64,000 nt of DNA from Oryzias latipes (lineage: Eukaryota > Chordata > Actinopteri > Beloniformes > Adrianichthyidae). The DNA lies in the NCBI RefSeq assembly GCF_002234675.1, contig NC_019867.2:25409166-25473165 (forward strand). The letters are read 5' to 3'. This document shows positions 11,746-24,333 of the stretch, piece after piece. Position numbers and translations under genes: made by a program. The notes under the pieces were generated by a model. The model did not search any database, was not told where the DNA came from, and saw nothing but the letters and a program-made list of their open reading frames with translations. The number at the start of each line of letters is the position of its first letter. Positions within the stretch are counted from its first letter, which is position 1.

Positions 11746-14700
11746 ATGAGCGAACAACTGAAATTTATTGTTGAACAACTCAACAAGGAACCATTCAAGA
11801 AGAACTTCAACCTTGTGATGTTTGACTCTCTGGAACCGATACAGCTTCTCCAGATTTTAAATGACGTTCTCGCGGAAATAGATCCAAAAGTACATATGCT
11901 TGGTTGTTTTTCCAGCAGCAACAAGTCAGATTTATCTGTGACTACGCCAATGCTGTGACATGTGTAACGCACCATATTTATTGTAATGTTTCTTCTCCTT
12001 TTTAGCAAAGCATAGACATCCGAGAGGAAATGCCCGAACAAACTGTCAAAAGAATGACTTCACTGCTTGGGATGCTGAAATACAAACTTCAAGACAACAT
12101 GTCTGATGTGTAAGTTACTCACTCAGTTTATTTTATTTTTAGTTTGAGTGTCTGAAATCCTATTAATTTGAAACACAAAACAAAATAAATACATAAACAC
12201 AATAATCAGAAAGTGCTAAAGTGCTTGAAAAAAGAGCGGGTAAAAGTAAATCCTATTAATCCCCCCCTCAATTATACTATAGTTTATGCCTAAATTTGTA
12301 CACATTAAACATATAATCATAATTTACATAAATGAAAAGAAATAAAGAAAACATATCAAACTTCACAAGTCCCAACTGTCCTTATGTTCTATTAGAATTC
12401 CCATTTTTCTTATTAATTTGTTTAGTTTGTTTGTTTTGTCTCAAGTTTTTACTCATTTTGACACCTACAACACAGATAATTAATAAATTGTTGAAGATAC
12501 AAATGTGGTCATATTTTTGAGTTGGTTTTTCAGTGCCTGCTGTAGTTGATGAAACTGACTTCAATGTTTTGACAGATTTTTGTGTGAGTTTTGGTTAAAG
12601 GTTGAACATTTTCTGCTCTTTCCATCGCCTCCACCTCTCCTCGTCTGTTGCAGGAAGAGCTTTCAGCAGGGCCTGGTCACTGGGAGTAAATCGGTTATTC
12701 ATCCCATCCTTTACTGGCTGTTGCAGAGGGTCCCTGACCTGAAGAAGAGGGCTTACTTAGCCCGTTTTTTGGTAAAGCTTGAAGTGCCTGCAGAGTTTTT
12801 GCATGATGACATCGTCAGCGACACTTACCACCAGGTTAGTAATTAACTTCCAAATGTAATCTTTTAAAATGAATTCCCAAGCCCGGTTGCTTTGACAAGG
12901 TTGCGTCAGGAAGGGCATCCGGCATAAAACATTGCCAAGTTTACCATGCGACATGTTCGCTGTGGCGACCCCTGATGGGAAAAGCCGAAAGAGAAAGAAG
13001 AAGATTAGATAATTGTTTTACAAATATTTAAAATACTAAAAGCAATTATGTCTAAATTGTAGATTTTTCCAATTAAGCAATTAATATAGCAGCTAATTCA
13101 CCTAACTGCCTTTATTACAGTAATTCATCTTTTGAGGATATCATAGTTGTCAGAAAAGCTGCTACATGCTAAATGTTTAGGGTATGTGAACAGGATAGAA
13201 CCTACAATGATGGTGGAACTACTTCTTAAATCAGTGAATCAAATTAACCATTAAGCTATTTGAAAGCACAAATTAATTATTTTGATCCACAATCTAAAAA
13301 AAAATCACATAAATATTTAGTGGGTTATGTATCACCAATACATTTTTCTTTTTGTATCAAGGAAATCGAAATAAAGTCTGTTTCGCTGGATTATTTTTCC
13401 AAGCCTTTTTAAAGATTATCTTAACTTTATAGATTAACATTTGACTGTAAATAATTTTTAGCTTTTCTTTGTGTTTTTTCACGCCACTTTACGCACTAAT
13501 TCAGACTATTTACCAATTGGCTGTAGCTATTTTAAAATGTAAATGTTTATATAAAGGTGTTCTTTTTTATTTAGTGTTTCTCTAAATTGGCTTGCATAAT
13601 ATTTGTTAGAAGGTGTGGCTGACCTGACAAATTGGATTAATATTTACAAAATAATAAAAATACATTACATCTTTCTAAGTTTTTTTTGTTTCTGAAGAAT
13701 TATTATTTATATTAAAAAGTTTTCTTTTTTTATTTGAAAAAAAAATCCATCAGTTCTCAGGACCTTATTTTCTTTTTCTTATTATGTTGATGTGAAAATG
13801 GGCTGTTTGCAGTATGAAGAGCTGGTGGAAGGGTTCAAGATGTATCATAAGGAATGTGAGCAGCTGAGGTCGTCCGGCTTCTCTACAGCAGAAATCCGAA
13901 GGGTAAAAACGCCAATCTAAGTGACATAACAATCCCAACTATTAAGAAATGACTGAAGTTGTTCTCTTCCAGCTAGTTTTAGTTTAAGGGGGGAAATATT
14001 CAGCTAAGATATTTCGTATCATCTTTTTCTTTTGTGTTAACAGGATATTAGTGCCATGGAGGAAGAGAAAGATCAACTAATCAAACGAGTGGAGCGGCTG
14101 AAGAAGAGGGTAAGGCAGAGAGCTCCTGTAAAGCCCCAACAGTTTTAAGATCCTCTGGAATGAAAACATAATCTTGGACACAAGTTATCACTTTGTCCTG
14201 TGCAGCTAACAAGCATCTGACAGGCTTCAAGGCTCAAATGTAACGAGGTGTTGATTTAATGGGTCTTGCTTGAAGGCCCTGCCAAAAGGTGAAACCTGAA
14301 CCCAGGAGGGGCGCTTCCTGTCCACCATCACTGTCGTTCTAACATGTCCATCCTGTAGGTGGAGTCAGTGTCCAACCATCAGTGGATGCTGAAGCAGGCC
14401 CGGCAGCTGCGGATGGAGAAGGAAAGAGAGGAGTCTTTGGCCCAGCAGAAGCAACAACAAAAAAATCAGGTAGATATTTACTATCATTTTGGATCACATG
14501 CATGCATTGTCAGGATAAATCCTCCTGTAGTGTGACAAAAGGTTTTGCAAATATAAGTTTTGTTAGATTTTCTTCAAAGTCAAATGCAAAAATGATCAGA
14601 AATAAGCATTTTAGATGAAAAACCAAAAATATTCTTTCTTAAAGTGAATTTATTCAGAGAACATTACTTTTATAATTTACATGTCTGCAAAAATCTTGTG

Positions 14701-17700
14701 TTTTTCCTAAAAATCTATCAAATTAAGCACATGATGAAGAATCTAAAAGACGTCAAAAGCTACAACACTTGACTTTTGTATGTTTAACTTCCTAAAATAG
14801 CAATACTTGTCATTGTTGTGTGTGCTCAGCTGTTTCAGGCAGAGCAGAGAGTGCTGAGGTCCCAGCAGCAGCTGAAGGATATGCGCCAATCGGCCACAGA
14901 TGCAAATCCAGAGAGTGAGTGTCCCGGTCCTTTGAAGGACATGAAAATTCATGGAAACCACACACAGCAGTCTTTGCTTACATGCTTAACTTGTTGATAT
15001 ACTAATTATATTGATCTCTGATTTAGTGTAATGAAGCTTATGTGGGTTTGAAATATCCTGCTTAGGTTTTCTCTGGGTGTTGGGCTCCTAAGCCTAAATG
15101 AGATTTACAAATTAGAGATTTCTAAAATGATCTGTGCTGTCCAGATGAATGAAAAGCTGCACTATTAGAGGAGACTCACTGCTTTCTCTGTTGACATAAC
15201 TTTCTAATATGTGAATAAAATGCTTATGCCATCATTTGAGTCAAGTACATATACGTTAGAAATATGTATTTTTGATCCTTTTCCCTTTGTAACGGCCTTC
15301 CTCTCTGGTGTTTTGCCACCATTGCAAAGTATTCTGCCCCCCTCTTGCCCCCTCCCATACAATGTTTTAGCCCCGTTCACATCAGTTTTATTTATCAAAA
15401 ATATTTTGCATCTTCTTCCACTAAAGGTTTAACAGCCTTAATGAAGCCAAAAATCTGTTTGTGTTAAAAAAAATAAAGCAAATGCATCAAACCTGAAGCT
15501 TAACAAAAAACTGTCTTTGTCAGGCCTAACCAGAAGACTTGAAGAGGAGATCAAGATCAACACTTACATGGTCACTGAGAAACTTCCCAAAGAGCTGGAG
15601 AGTTTGAGGCGCACCGTGCAGTACCTGCAGAAAGTGGCATCAGAGCCTGCAATGGGCCAGGCCAACATCCGGGAGCTGGAGGACAGGGTAAAGAGTCGAA
15701 CATGGCGGGATGCTGGGTTCCTTCATGCCGCCCACGGTTCTGATTGTTGACTTACGCTCCCACAGATCAAAGACGTGGACTCTCAGATTAACCTGCTGAT
15801 TGAGAAGAAGATGTTGAGGAATGACCCCATAGATGACAAACTGACCCTTTACAGACAACAGGTGCTGACCCGGTTGCATGTTGTGATGGTCTTTCACCTC
15901 TTTATCAGTTTTGCATCAAATGAGCGGCAGCCTGTGAGTTATGACTCCCAGTGGCCACAGTCACACAGGATTAGAAATCCCGGTTTGGTTTGGCTTAGTT
16001 CAGGCATGTCCAAAGTCCGGCCCGTGGGCCAAATGGAGCTCATGTTCATATTTCTACCAGCCCGCAGGCTCTTGTCATAAAAAACAAAAATAATATGCAA
16101 CTCCTAACACTTTCTAAGAATCGTGTGTACAATTTCTTGGTTGTGATTGGCTAAATTATGATATAAGCCGTCGTAAACCTGCGACAACAACCTGTGGGTG
16201 CTTGACCTTCTGAGCCATGAGGGCCAAATGAAAGGACCAGGTTGGCTTCTGTGATCAAAACCGCAATGGTTTGTACTTCTTGTACTTGTACTTACTTATG
16301 TGAAGAAATGGAAAGTATCCTGTTGCAAAAGACTTTTCATTAAATAGGTTATTTAAGTCATTTAATGTTATAATTGGGGTTCAAAGAATGCAGGCCGATT
16401 GTTGGCCCTCACACTTTTTCACTGCACCAAATTGGTCCTCTTTACAAAAAGACACCACTGTAATAGTTTATACAATTAACTATTTTTATCCATTTATTCT
16501 TCCTGCATTATTTTTTATTATTAAATATAAATATTCTTCTATATTAGTTTTTATCTGCAATCTTTGTTCTTGTAACAGGCAGGAAATTTCATACAAGAAA
16601 CATAATTAAATTCATAATAATATCATTTTTCTAATTTATATAAAATGATAACTGAGGGGTTTTTTTGGGTTGAAAGTTTGTGCTCAGTTTTTAGTTTATT
16701 TTTTTCTGCTGCTGTGCACTTCTTTTCATGATGTCTCAAAAGAAAACTCAAACTAACTTCCTCTTTCATTGCTGCATATCTAATACAACATGAACGTTTC
16801 AGGCCTCCATTATCAGCCGAAAGAAGGAGTCAAAGGCAGAGGAGCTCCAGGAAGCGAGGGAGGCGCTGGCCACAGCAGAGAAGGAGATGAAACAGAGGCA
16901 CAGCCAGTCGTCACCAGAGGAGGAGGTCATTCGAGGCGACGAGGTACAGAGTTGGTTTGCCGCTACCACAAAACAAAGCTGTTGGGTTTTTTCAGTCTTC
17001 CTTTAGGCTCTCGTCATCTGCAGCCTCGTACCAGTGCGCTCTAGAAGATAAGCGACCTACAGAATCCTCAAGAGGCTATTTCTGTTCTTATCCAAACACA
17101 GACACACTCACTGTATAATGTTTCTTACCCCTTTACCCCACTCTCCCCCACCTTCCCATGAAAGCCAGGAATAGAACACAAAAGAAAGAATATCCAGAGC
17201 AAGGAGCTGTTCTGAACAAACTTCCTGAAAGCAGTCTCTTTCTTTAATGTCTTTAATGTAATCCATCTTCCAATACAGGTCAGCTGGTCATGTTAGGTCA
17301 CACACATGTCTTCGATTTGATTTAGTCAGGAGGATGCACTCTTCATATCTGCCACAGGCTCCTCTGCGGGAGTAAAGCCCTCATGTCACACAGAAATGTT
17401 GTAAGCCTTGCACATTTGTTGCACTTCCATTGCGTTTACAGCACCAAACAGTCATGTGTTAGTAGCGGTTCGTGGATTAGAAGTGGTGGAGCAGGTGTCT
17501 CAGCATCAGTCTGGTCCGAGCAGAACAAAAGAGCCCAAAATACAGACAAACAAAACTAAAAACGTGATGTTTGCAAAGAAATCCAAACTTAATATTACCG
17601 ATTCTGGTGAGACATACACGAAGTGCAAGACAAATGAAAAGATCATTTCCAGTGTGTTTATGGTCCACAGGAAGAGAAGAGAAGAATCATTTGAGCCATT

Positions 17701-20700
17701 CACTCTGGGAGAAGCTTTAAAAATGTGACAGGAAGGAATTTAACGAGATGTTGTGGAAGATGTGGTTCTTATCTCAGGCAGAAGCAATACCACGCAAACT
17801 CAAATGGTTGATTGCCGTCCATGTTTCGCAGATCCCCTTGTGTATGACCGTTAACCTGAGGCTCTTAAAGTACAACAGGAAGTTGTTTGTAGGCGCAAAG
17901 AGGCTCTTGAGTCTTTACATGAATGAATATAGTGGAAAATGTTTTGTTGAACTGGGCTTATCAGTCTCTTGGGTAGTTTTGAGACATCAGCCGTGGTGGA
18001 GATGATCGCTTTATCTGAGGTATTTTCCATTGTGTGTCATCACATGCCAACCGACAGCTGCCTGATCTCTCTAGGGGTCGTGACCACGGCTGCTCGTCAT
18101 TGGCTGACCAGCAGCAGGAAGCCGTTTGATCATCATCTGGTTAAATTTAGTTTAGACACCAATGGGGGATTTAAGTCGCTTTTTGAATTAGTTGGGGAGG
18201 GCTCTTAAATTGCCCCCATGTTTTTGACATGTGAGGGCATTCGCTGCCCCTCTTTGACTCTTTCAGATGTGTGAACGCCCTGTGTGACTGCACACCGAGC
18301 TGCAGTCACGTTTCACAGCAGCTGCTTTGCAGAATGTAATGGATGGAATATTCTTCAACTGCACTAATTCCCCCTCTCCGCCATGTCTGCCCTTGAAGTC
18401 CTAAAATACACAAAGAAACGCACAAACTAACACACACAAAGTTATGCAGGAGGCCCCATTATTGCCCAAAGGACACAAATCACACTCTGGGATTTTTATG
18501 CTGTTTTTTAGATTGTAAAGGGGGGCAGAGTCATCATTGAAGGCCTACATTGCCTTAGCTCTGAAAATTTTTTTAAAAAAATGGCGCAAATTTTGGGGAT
18601 TTAATGCCATACATGACTATTCCTTTTTTATTTGTTATCCTCAATTAGTTTGTTCAGAAATGTGTTCATGTACACATTTAGACTATGTCGTTATAAAACA
18701 AGCTTTCAGTTTTCTTGATATTGTGCTTTTGTGACATGAAATAATTAAACAACATTCCTTTATGTAATAATGATGGCTTAAGTTTATTTTTAGGATATAT
18801 TATGAGATTTTTAAATCTTCTTTTGTGGAATGATCCCGTCCAGTCTTGTGTTCACCTCTGTTTCTTGGTATTTCAAAGCTGAAACGCTTGGTGGCAAAAC
18901 TCCGCAGCAAAGGAACTGCTTACAAGAAAAAACGTCAGGAACTTTCGGAGCTGAACGCTGAGTATGGAGTTCTGCAACGGACGGAGGAGATCCTCAGACA
19001 GAAGCACGAGGCAGTCCAGGAGAAGCTGGTAACCTCTTTTACCCAAGTTTTCCAGCTCTCTGGTCAGAGAAAAATCGAAAGTTTGTACCGGTAGTTTTAA
19101 AAACTGTAAAGTAAGTAAGAAGTTAAGTAAAAAAAATAGTAAGTAACAAACTGTATTCAACTCATTCACAAACGGTTAAAGGATAATATTCATCTCAAGT
19201 CAAACTAAAACATTTTAACAGATTTTTCTGTGCTACAGCAATTAATTGAAGGTGTCTTAGCAAAACTAGAAGTAAGGCCCACAGGGTTTTAAGGCAGATT
19301 TTCTATCATTTAACAAATTGAAGGATTTTAAGTGCACCCTATGATTTAAAAATTACGGAATGGGTCAATCAATTAACTCGGATTTAATATTTCTTAGTTA
19401 GATTTACAAATTTCTGGCTGAGAAGCACCACAAATAGTAAAATAAACAGTTTTTTTTTAAATCACTGCTGACACTACCTACTACTACTTTAGCTGCATGG
19501 AGATTAACCTATGTGCTACAAGGTGTCTTTTATTTTGAAAGGATGTCATGTGAACCTCTTTTAAAAGTTATAAACTATTACATATTTTGAATAAAGGCTA
19601 TTTTCTCTTTAATTTTATGTGTTATTTATGCAAAAAAATAGTTAATTTATATTTATTATAATAGTAGCAAAGAAATATAATCATGTCTTGTTTTTCTAAA
19701 GCACATGTGTCAAACTCAAGGCCCAGGGGCCAAATTTTGCCCGCCATGTCATTTTATGTGGCCCACAAGAGCATAAAAGTTTTCAATTTCTTAAAATAAA
19801 AATGTTCTTTAGTTGATTACATATTATTTATGAGTAGTTGCTGTAATTATTCAATGTTTACAGGTCTTATGTGTGTATGCAGACAAAATGTTACACTTGT
19901 AATACATGTTCTGTCTAGCTCAAGTTTTTTGTTATTTTTCTTTATTTACTTGGACAATTTGATCCTTCATTAATAAAGCTGTGTGGGTTTTAAGAAGCGG
20001 ATAAAATTTAAAAGGATTTATGCTAGAGAAACAAGCAAACGTATGTTTTCTATGCAACTGTAATTGTCCCTTTTTCTCATTACATTTAGTTACATGTATA
20101 AGTTATATTTGACCCTTTGAGGACAGCCGCTATGCTGATGTGGCTTGCGGTGAAAATGAATTTGACACCCCTGTTCTAAAGGGTGAAGTCAGACTTTGTG
20201 GATCCTACTGGGTAGTGGTCTGTGAGAAATCGACCCGAATAGCTCTTTAAGTGTTGAAGGTTGCAGACCTTTGCTCTAACTGAAAAAAAAAACGCTCTTA
20301 TTGAGAATACCTCCCAAACTGCTTCTACTGGCCTTGCTACAGTGTCCAAAGTTAAAAGCACCTGATCCACAGCTCTCCCCACTCTACAGCTGCCATATCA
20401 AATGCGCCTTTATCCCCTCGTCTCAATTCACATTCAATTTCAACTGAGAAGTGATGGAAGCTTCCTGGAAATGGCCTCACACCTTTGTGTGGTCTGATCA
20501 CCTGACTCAGTGGTGTCTGGCGCAGGCTTGGGCTGCTATTTCTGATGGCAGCATCTGCTGCTCCTTCTCCTGCTACATCCAACATGATGATTTGTTCTAG
20601 GCAGTTTCTCCTCTGATCACATGTTGAGCCCAGAATGCCTCTGCTCAGTTTAGAGGGGCCTCATTTTCCAAACCAGATCATTTATTTAATTTCGGAGAAA

Positions 20701-23700
20701 AAATTGCTGTAATGAAAACAGCGGTTCAGGTTTGGTCCCAGATCTGCAATTTGAGCATTTTTTAAAGGCAATTTACAGATTTACTGCTATGATATACATG
20801 TACATAAGCAGTTAATTTATAAACTATTACAAATGCAAAAAGACACGGGGATTTTTCATTTTGCTAAATTTCCTTGTTTCTTGTGAATTTTAAAGGAAGC
20901 TGTGGAAGATGAGAAGGGCATCTCTGGCTACAGCAACACCCAAGAAGAGCTGGAGAGGGTCTCTGCCATCAAGACAGAGTTGGATGAGAAGAAGGGGCGC
21001 ACGCTGGACGACATGTCTGAAATGGTCAAGAGTGCTTTTAAGCTCTCAAAAGCCTGTTGTTTGACTAATATATATGAGAATTTCTTGTTTTATTTAAATT
21101 ATATAAAACATCAAACAATCTCTCAGAACAGATTTAGTCTGAGTCCTCTTATGCTGTGTTTATTATAAGCCTATAAAGGGTCTATACCATGCTATTCTTA
21201 AGCCTATTATTTCAAACAATATCCATGTATATGTTAATATATTACCTTTGGCACACAAAAAAACAAATGTTGTTATATTTAAGTTATTTTTGTGAGCGAT
21301 TTTCCAACCCTCCAATCTCTGAGGCTCCGCCTTTTCCCTCCTTATGGGTGCCGGCCATTTTATAACATCAAACTAGAGTCGGCCTAAGTAGTGTGTCTGC
21401 GTCTCGCCCACAGACAGACAGCATCTAAACTTTTGCAAAGATGGACGTGCTTATTGTGCATATAAAGACAAAGTGTTTTGCCGATCACTGCTAGCTCAGT
21501 GGAGAAGGTGGGTGTATGTGTTAGCCTGGGGGCGGCGCTGCAGCGCAGACTCTTCCTGGAAGAATTAACATTACAATACACTTAAAAGCTCAAAAAGTAG
21601 ATTGTGCATGATATAGGCCCTTTACTTTGATGATTAGCTCCATGTTGGTTAAGGTTCACCAGCTTGTCCCTGTTTAGTTTCAATGATCGGTACATTTTCT
21701 TTTTAATAATTTTAATTGTCACATGACTTTTTTTCTGCAGGTGAAGAGGTTAAACGCATTGATTGTTGAGAAGAAGTCTGCTCTTGCCCCCATCATAAAA
21801 GAGCTGAGGTCACTGAGACAGCGCCGGGAGGTAACCACAGTCTGACTGGATAGTGGCAAAACAAAACAACATTGCACACATTTTCTACAGAACTCTGAGT
21901 TATAGGAATCCAGGCATAAACGTGATATTCATAATGTCCATTTATGGGAAACTAACTGAATGTCTTTGTTGCTAATTTACAAGATTAGGACATGCCACCT
22001 CTTCTGTCTTGGTAACCACAGACAGAGCTTTAAAGACCCACTCACTTTAAAGCAAATCATCTTTTGATCTATTTCAAAGGGTTCCCATTGGAGTTTTAAA
22101 TTTAATTAAGCCGTTTTTAGCCAAAATCTAAAAAATCGGTGTTGTTTTCTAGGACATAGTTTCTTCAGAGTGGCAGGAGTTCATCAGAAATTCACTTCTA
22201 AGTTATGTGTTTGCGTGGTGTAAGCCCACCCCCCTTCCCGTTGCTGAGAGCTCTGCTTACATGCTTTCCCCGCTAGTTTACAGCCCCTCACAACTCCAAC
22301 CTAACATTACCAGTGCAACAAAAATGGCGAGCTATATTGGTGCAATCTAGCCGTACAGTTTTTTGCCAGATACCAGCTCAGAGGAGGAAAACCGAGACGT
22401 ACATGGATCTAGTGGTCTACAAGTGGATGCATCTGAATGGAGCGAGCAGGGAGCCTGTGGCCCATCGATTGTAGTGTCTATGTCACAACTACAATCTTTT
22501 TCTGACTGCATTTTTTTGTCTGCTTCTGATTCACAACAATTTGAGTAATTAAACACTCAGAAATGCAATTTTGCACTTAATTGTCTTTATATTCATCATC
22601 AGAACTATGTCACAAAAACATATTAAAACACTAAAAAACAAGATTTTTCTTTAAAGCCACAAATAATAAGATATTTATGATGTTTTTGTTTTCTGTTTGC
22701 CTCGAAAGAGCCTTTTTTTGTCACATTCATGAAATGTGAGGTCAAGAGTCAAGTCAAGGCAATTTAACTACCAATTCTCTAGTCAGCATTTTATGCTATA
22801 CAGGCTAAGCAAGTGTGACTCTGCCAAAAGTGTTCATGTTTTAACTTGGGAGAATTATTTTGATATATTTTTTTTTTTTGTAAGTGAATCTGTCAGAAGG
22901 GCTGATCTCAACTGTTTTACTTATATTGTGCCTCGTGATTAATCAGAAAGAATTTACACAGTCCTTAAATGAAATGTTGAATGGGAGATCTCCCAGCATT
23001 GCTGAGCTGTTGCAGAGGCTTACATTTTTCTACACATGTTCCCAGGATTACCGTCCCTCTTTACGAGCCTGTTTGAGGTTAAACTGCTGAAGTGCCAGCT
23101 GGGACTTCATGCTGACAAGACACGCTGATATGTCATGTACCTGTCTCCGTTCTGAGTGGATTGTGCAATAGTGTGTCCCTACTTCTTTTTCTCAATACCC
23201 GGGATTACCATCCTAATAGGAACTGAGCCAAGAGTACGGGGAAAAGAAAACGCAATATGAAAGCTGCGCTGCTGGTTTGGAGAGTAACCGATCCCAACTT
23301 GAGCAGGTGTGGTTTTTAGCACTTCATACACAGCATTAAACATGCAACAATTGACTGTGTGTTCCAAATCTATATGTGAATTCTTCTAGAAAATTATATG
23401 ACTTTGTTATTATGTTCTAATCGTTTTTTTAATTTCAGGAGGTGAAAGCATTAAGAGAGGAGATGGCCCAAAAAGAAAACCAGTATCATTACATCAACTC
23501 CATGTCTGAGGTAAAGATTCTGAGGAGTTGTTGTTCTAATGGTTACAGAAATCTGTTCAGTTTCTCATCATTGTTTCTCAGGGAAGTCATTCAAATAAAA
23601 ATGTTGTCAGCACCTGCAGTTGGACTGCTCTTTGAAAACGACTCAAACCAACTCAATGGACAAACCCAATCTTTGCATGTGTCATCCACAGATCATTGAG

Positions 23701-24333
23701 ATGCAAATGCAGCAGGCAGCTGAAGAGATGAAGGCCTACATCTCCCCTGATCCTCAAGAAAAGAAGAAGACCATCAGGTGAGCCTGCTGAGCTCGGCCTG
23801 CCAACTGCTGCTGGCATGAGTGCCCTTTAACTCCAGTGAGCTATTGTTACAGCACAGTCGGCTCATGTGCTGCCACTTTGTTCTTTCACCAAGAACTCAG
23901 AGCTGTTAGAAAGATTTGCTGATCTACCACACCTTGATTTGAAGGAGTGGCCTGCTTTATCCGTTCTGCTTCTCTACAGGGAATTGTACATGAAGAGCAT
24001 TGCAGAACAGGAGTTGCTTGGCAAGGTGAGAAATATTTTGTTCACTTTAATTTTCATCTCTTCCAAGTAATTGCATATAATTGATCACTTGTGTCATTCT
24101 GAGCCAACGTAGGAGTGTTCTAACAAATTTTTTCCATCTGTGAATTCCAGAAGTTGCGTGAGGAGCAAAAAATGGTCAAAGAGAACCACGGCGCCAACAT
24201 GGAGCAGATGAAGATGTGGCGTGACCTGGAGCAGCTGATGGAGTGCAAAGCGAGGTGCTTTATAAAAGCACAGAACCAGGGCAGCGTGGGACGCGTTATT
24301 CAGGATGAGGCCAAGGACATGCTGGTGCTGTGA
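11746..24333 (+). CDS. ift81: Intraflagellar transport protein 81, complete, 18 coding exons
   Basis: Ift81 is a core IFT-B subunit; with Ift74 it binds tubulin and carries it into growing cilia. Exons: 11746-11889, 12006-12109, 12654-12834, 13813-13902, 14044-14109, 14359-14469, 14830-14914, 15524-15687, 15766-15861, 16803-16943, 18879-19028, 20896-21024, 21741-21830, 23220-23306, 23439-23510, 23692-23777, 23980-24025, 24151-24333. Together they give 2025 nt, 674 aa plus stop (human 676). Residues about 1-125 form the calponin-homology-like, tubulin-binding domain ([37 protein letters not shown]); the rest is nearly all coiled coil ([44 protein letters not shown]). Phases agree at every junction. 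All introns are GT-AG, but the exon 12 donor is a weak gtcaag. Introns 9 and 11 each hold a hAT-type element, and introns 12 and 13 other MITEs. The start matches human MSDQIKFI. Divergent from bcr, codirectional with atp2a2. Confidence 0.97.
12885..13012 (+). repeat. Interspersed repeat fragment in ift81 intron 3
   Basis: The stretch with 'ggttgcgtcaggaagggcat' and 'gttcgctgtggcgacccct', followed by a purine-rich tail (gaaagagaaagaagaaga), is a motif I recognise as widely dispersed in fish genomes and retroposon-like. I cannot assign the family with certainty. The remainder of intron 3 (13013-13812) is AT-rich with nothing recognised. Confidence 0.55.
16001..16460. mobile_element. Non-autonomous hAT-like element in ift81 intron 9
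   Basis: The left end caggcatgtccaaagtccgg and the right end finishing 'gacaccactg' are imperfect inverted repeats of the CAGNNNTGTC type seen in hAT elements. Flanking octamers gcttagtt (15993-16000) and taatagtt (16461-16468) agree at five of eight positions and may be a decayed 8-bp target duplication. The interior (460 bp) has no transposase frame. Confidence 0.65.
16944..18878. other. ift81 intron 10, nothing else recognised
   Basis: At 1.9 kb this is the longest ift81 intron. Several short open frames occur (for example 17408-17728) but none resembles a protein family, and none has splice sites consistent with an ift81 exon. It contains an A/C-rich stretch near 18410-18440. Confidence 0.5.
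19702..20173. mobile_element. Non-autonomous hAT element with perfect 8-bp target duplication
   Basis: The left end CACATGTGTCAAA and the right end TTTGACACCCCTG form 13-bp inverted repeats with three mismatches. The element is bracketed by perfect octamers ttctaaag at 19694-19701 and 20174-20181, the diagnostic hAT target-site duplication. The interior is AT-rich with no transposase frame. It sits in ift81 intron 11, between exons ending at 19028 and starting at 20896. Confidence 0.9.
21174..21624 (+). mobile_element. MITE family A, full-length copy in ift81 intron 12
   Basis: The left end aaagggtctataccatgc and the right end gcatgatataggcccttt are inverted repeats differing at two positions. 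A reverse-oriented relative lies at 32838-33345, sharing the 'gaggctccgccttt' and 'cttcctggaaga' blocks. There is no coding frame. The exact outer base and the target duplication are uncertain. Confidence 0.75.
22029..22670 (-). mobile_element. MITE family X, near full-length copy in ift81 intron 13
   Basis: It starts ttaaagacccactcac, continues with 'aatcatcttttgatctattt', 'tctaggacatagtttcttca', 'agtggatgcatctgaatgga' and 'ttctgattcacaac', and ends near 22670 with a degraded terminus. These blocks recur in the same order in the copy at 58336-58930 and reverse-complemented in the copies at 39790, 41515, 44435 and 49842. No transposase is encoded. Confidence 0.75.

Noticed and set aside
21384-21581. 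65-aa minus frame in ift81 intron 12
   Set aside because: It lies entirely within a family A MITE and is not shared with the related copy at 32838.
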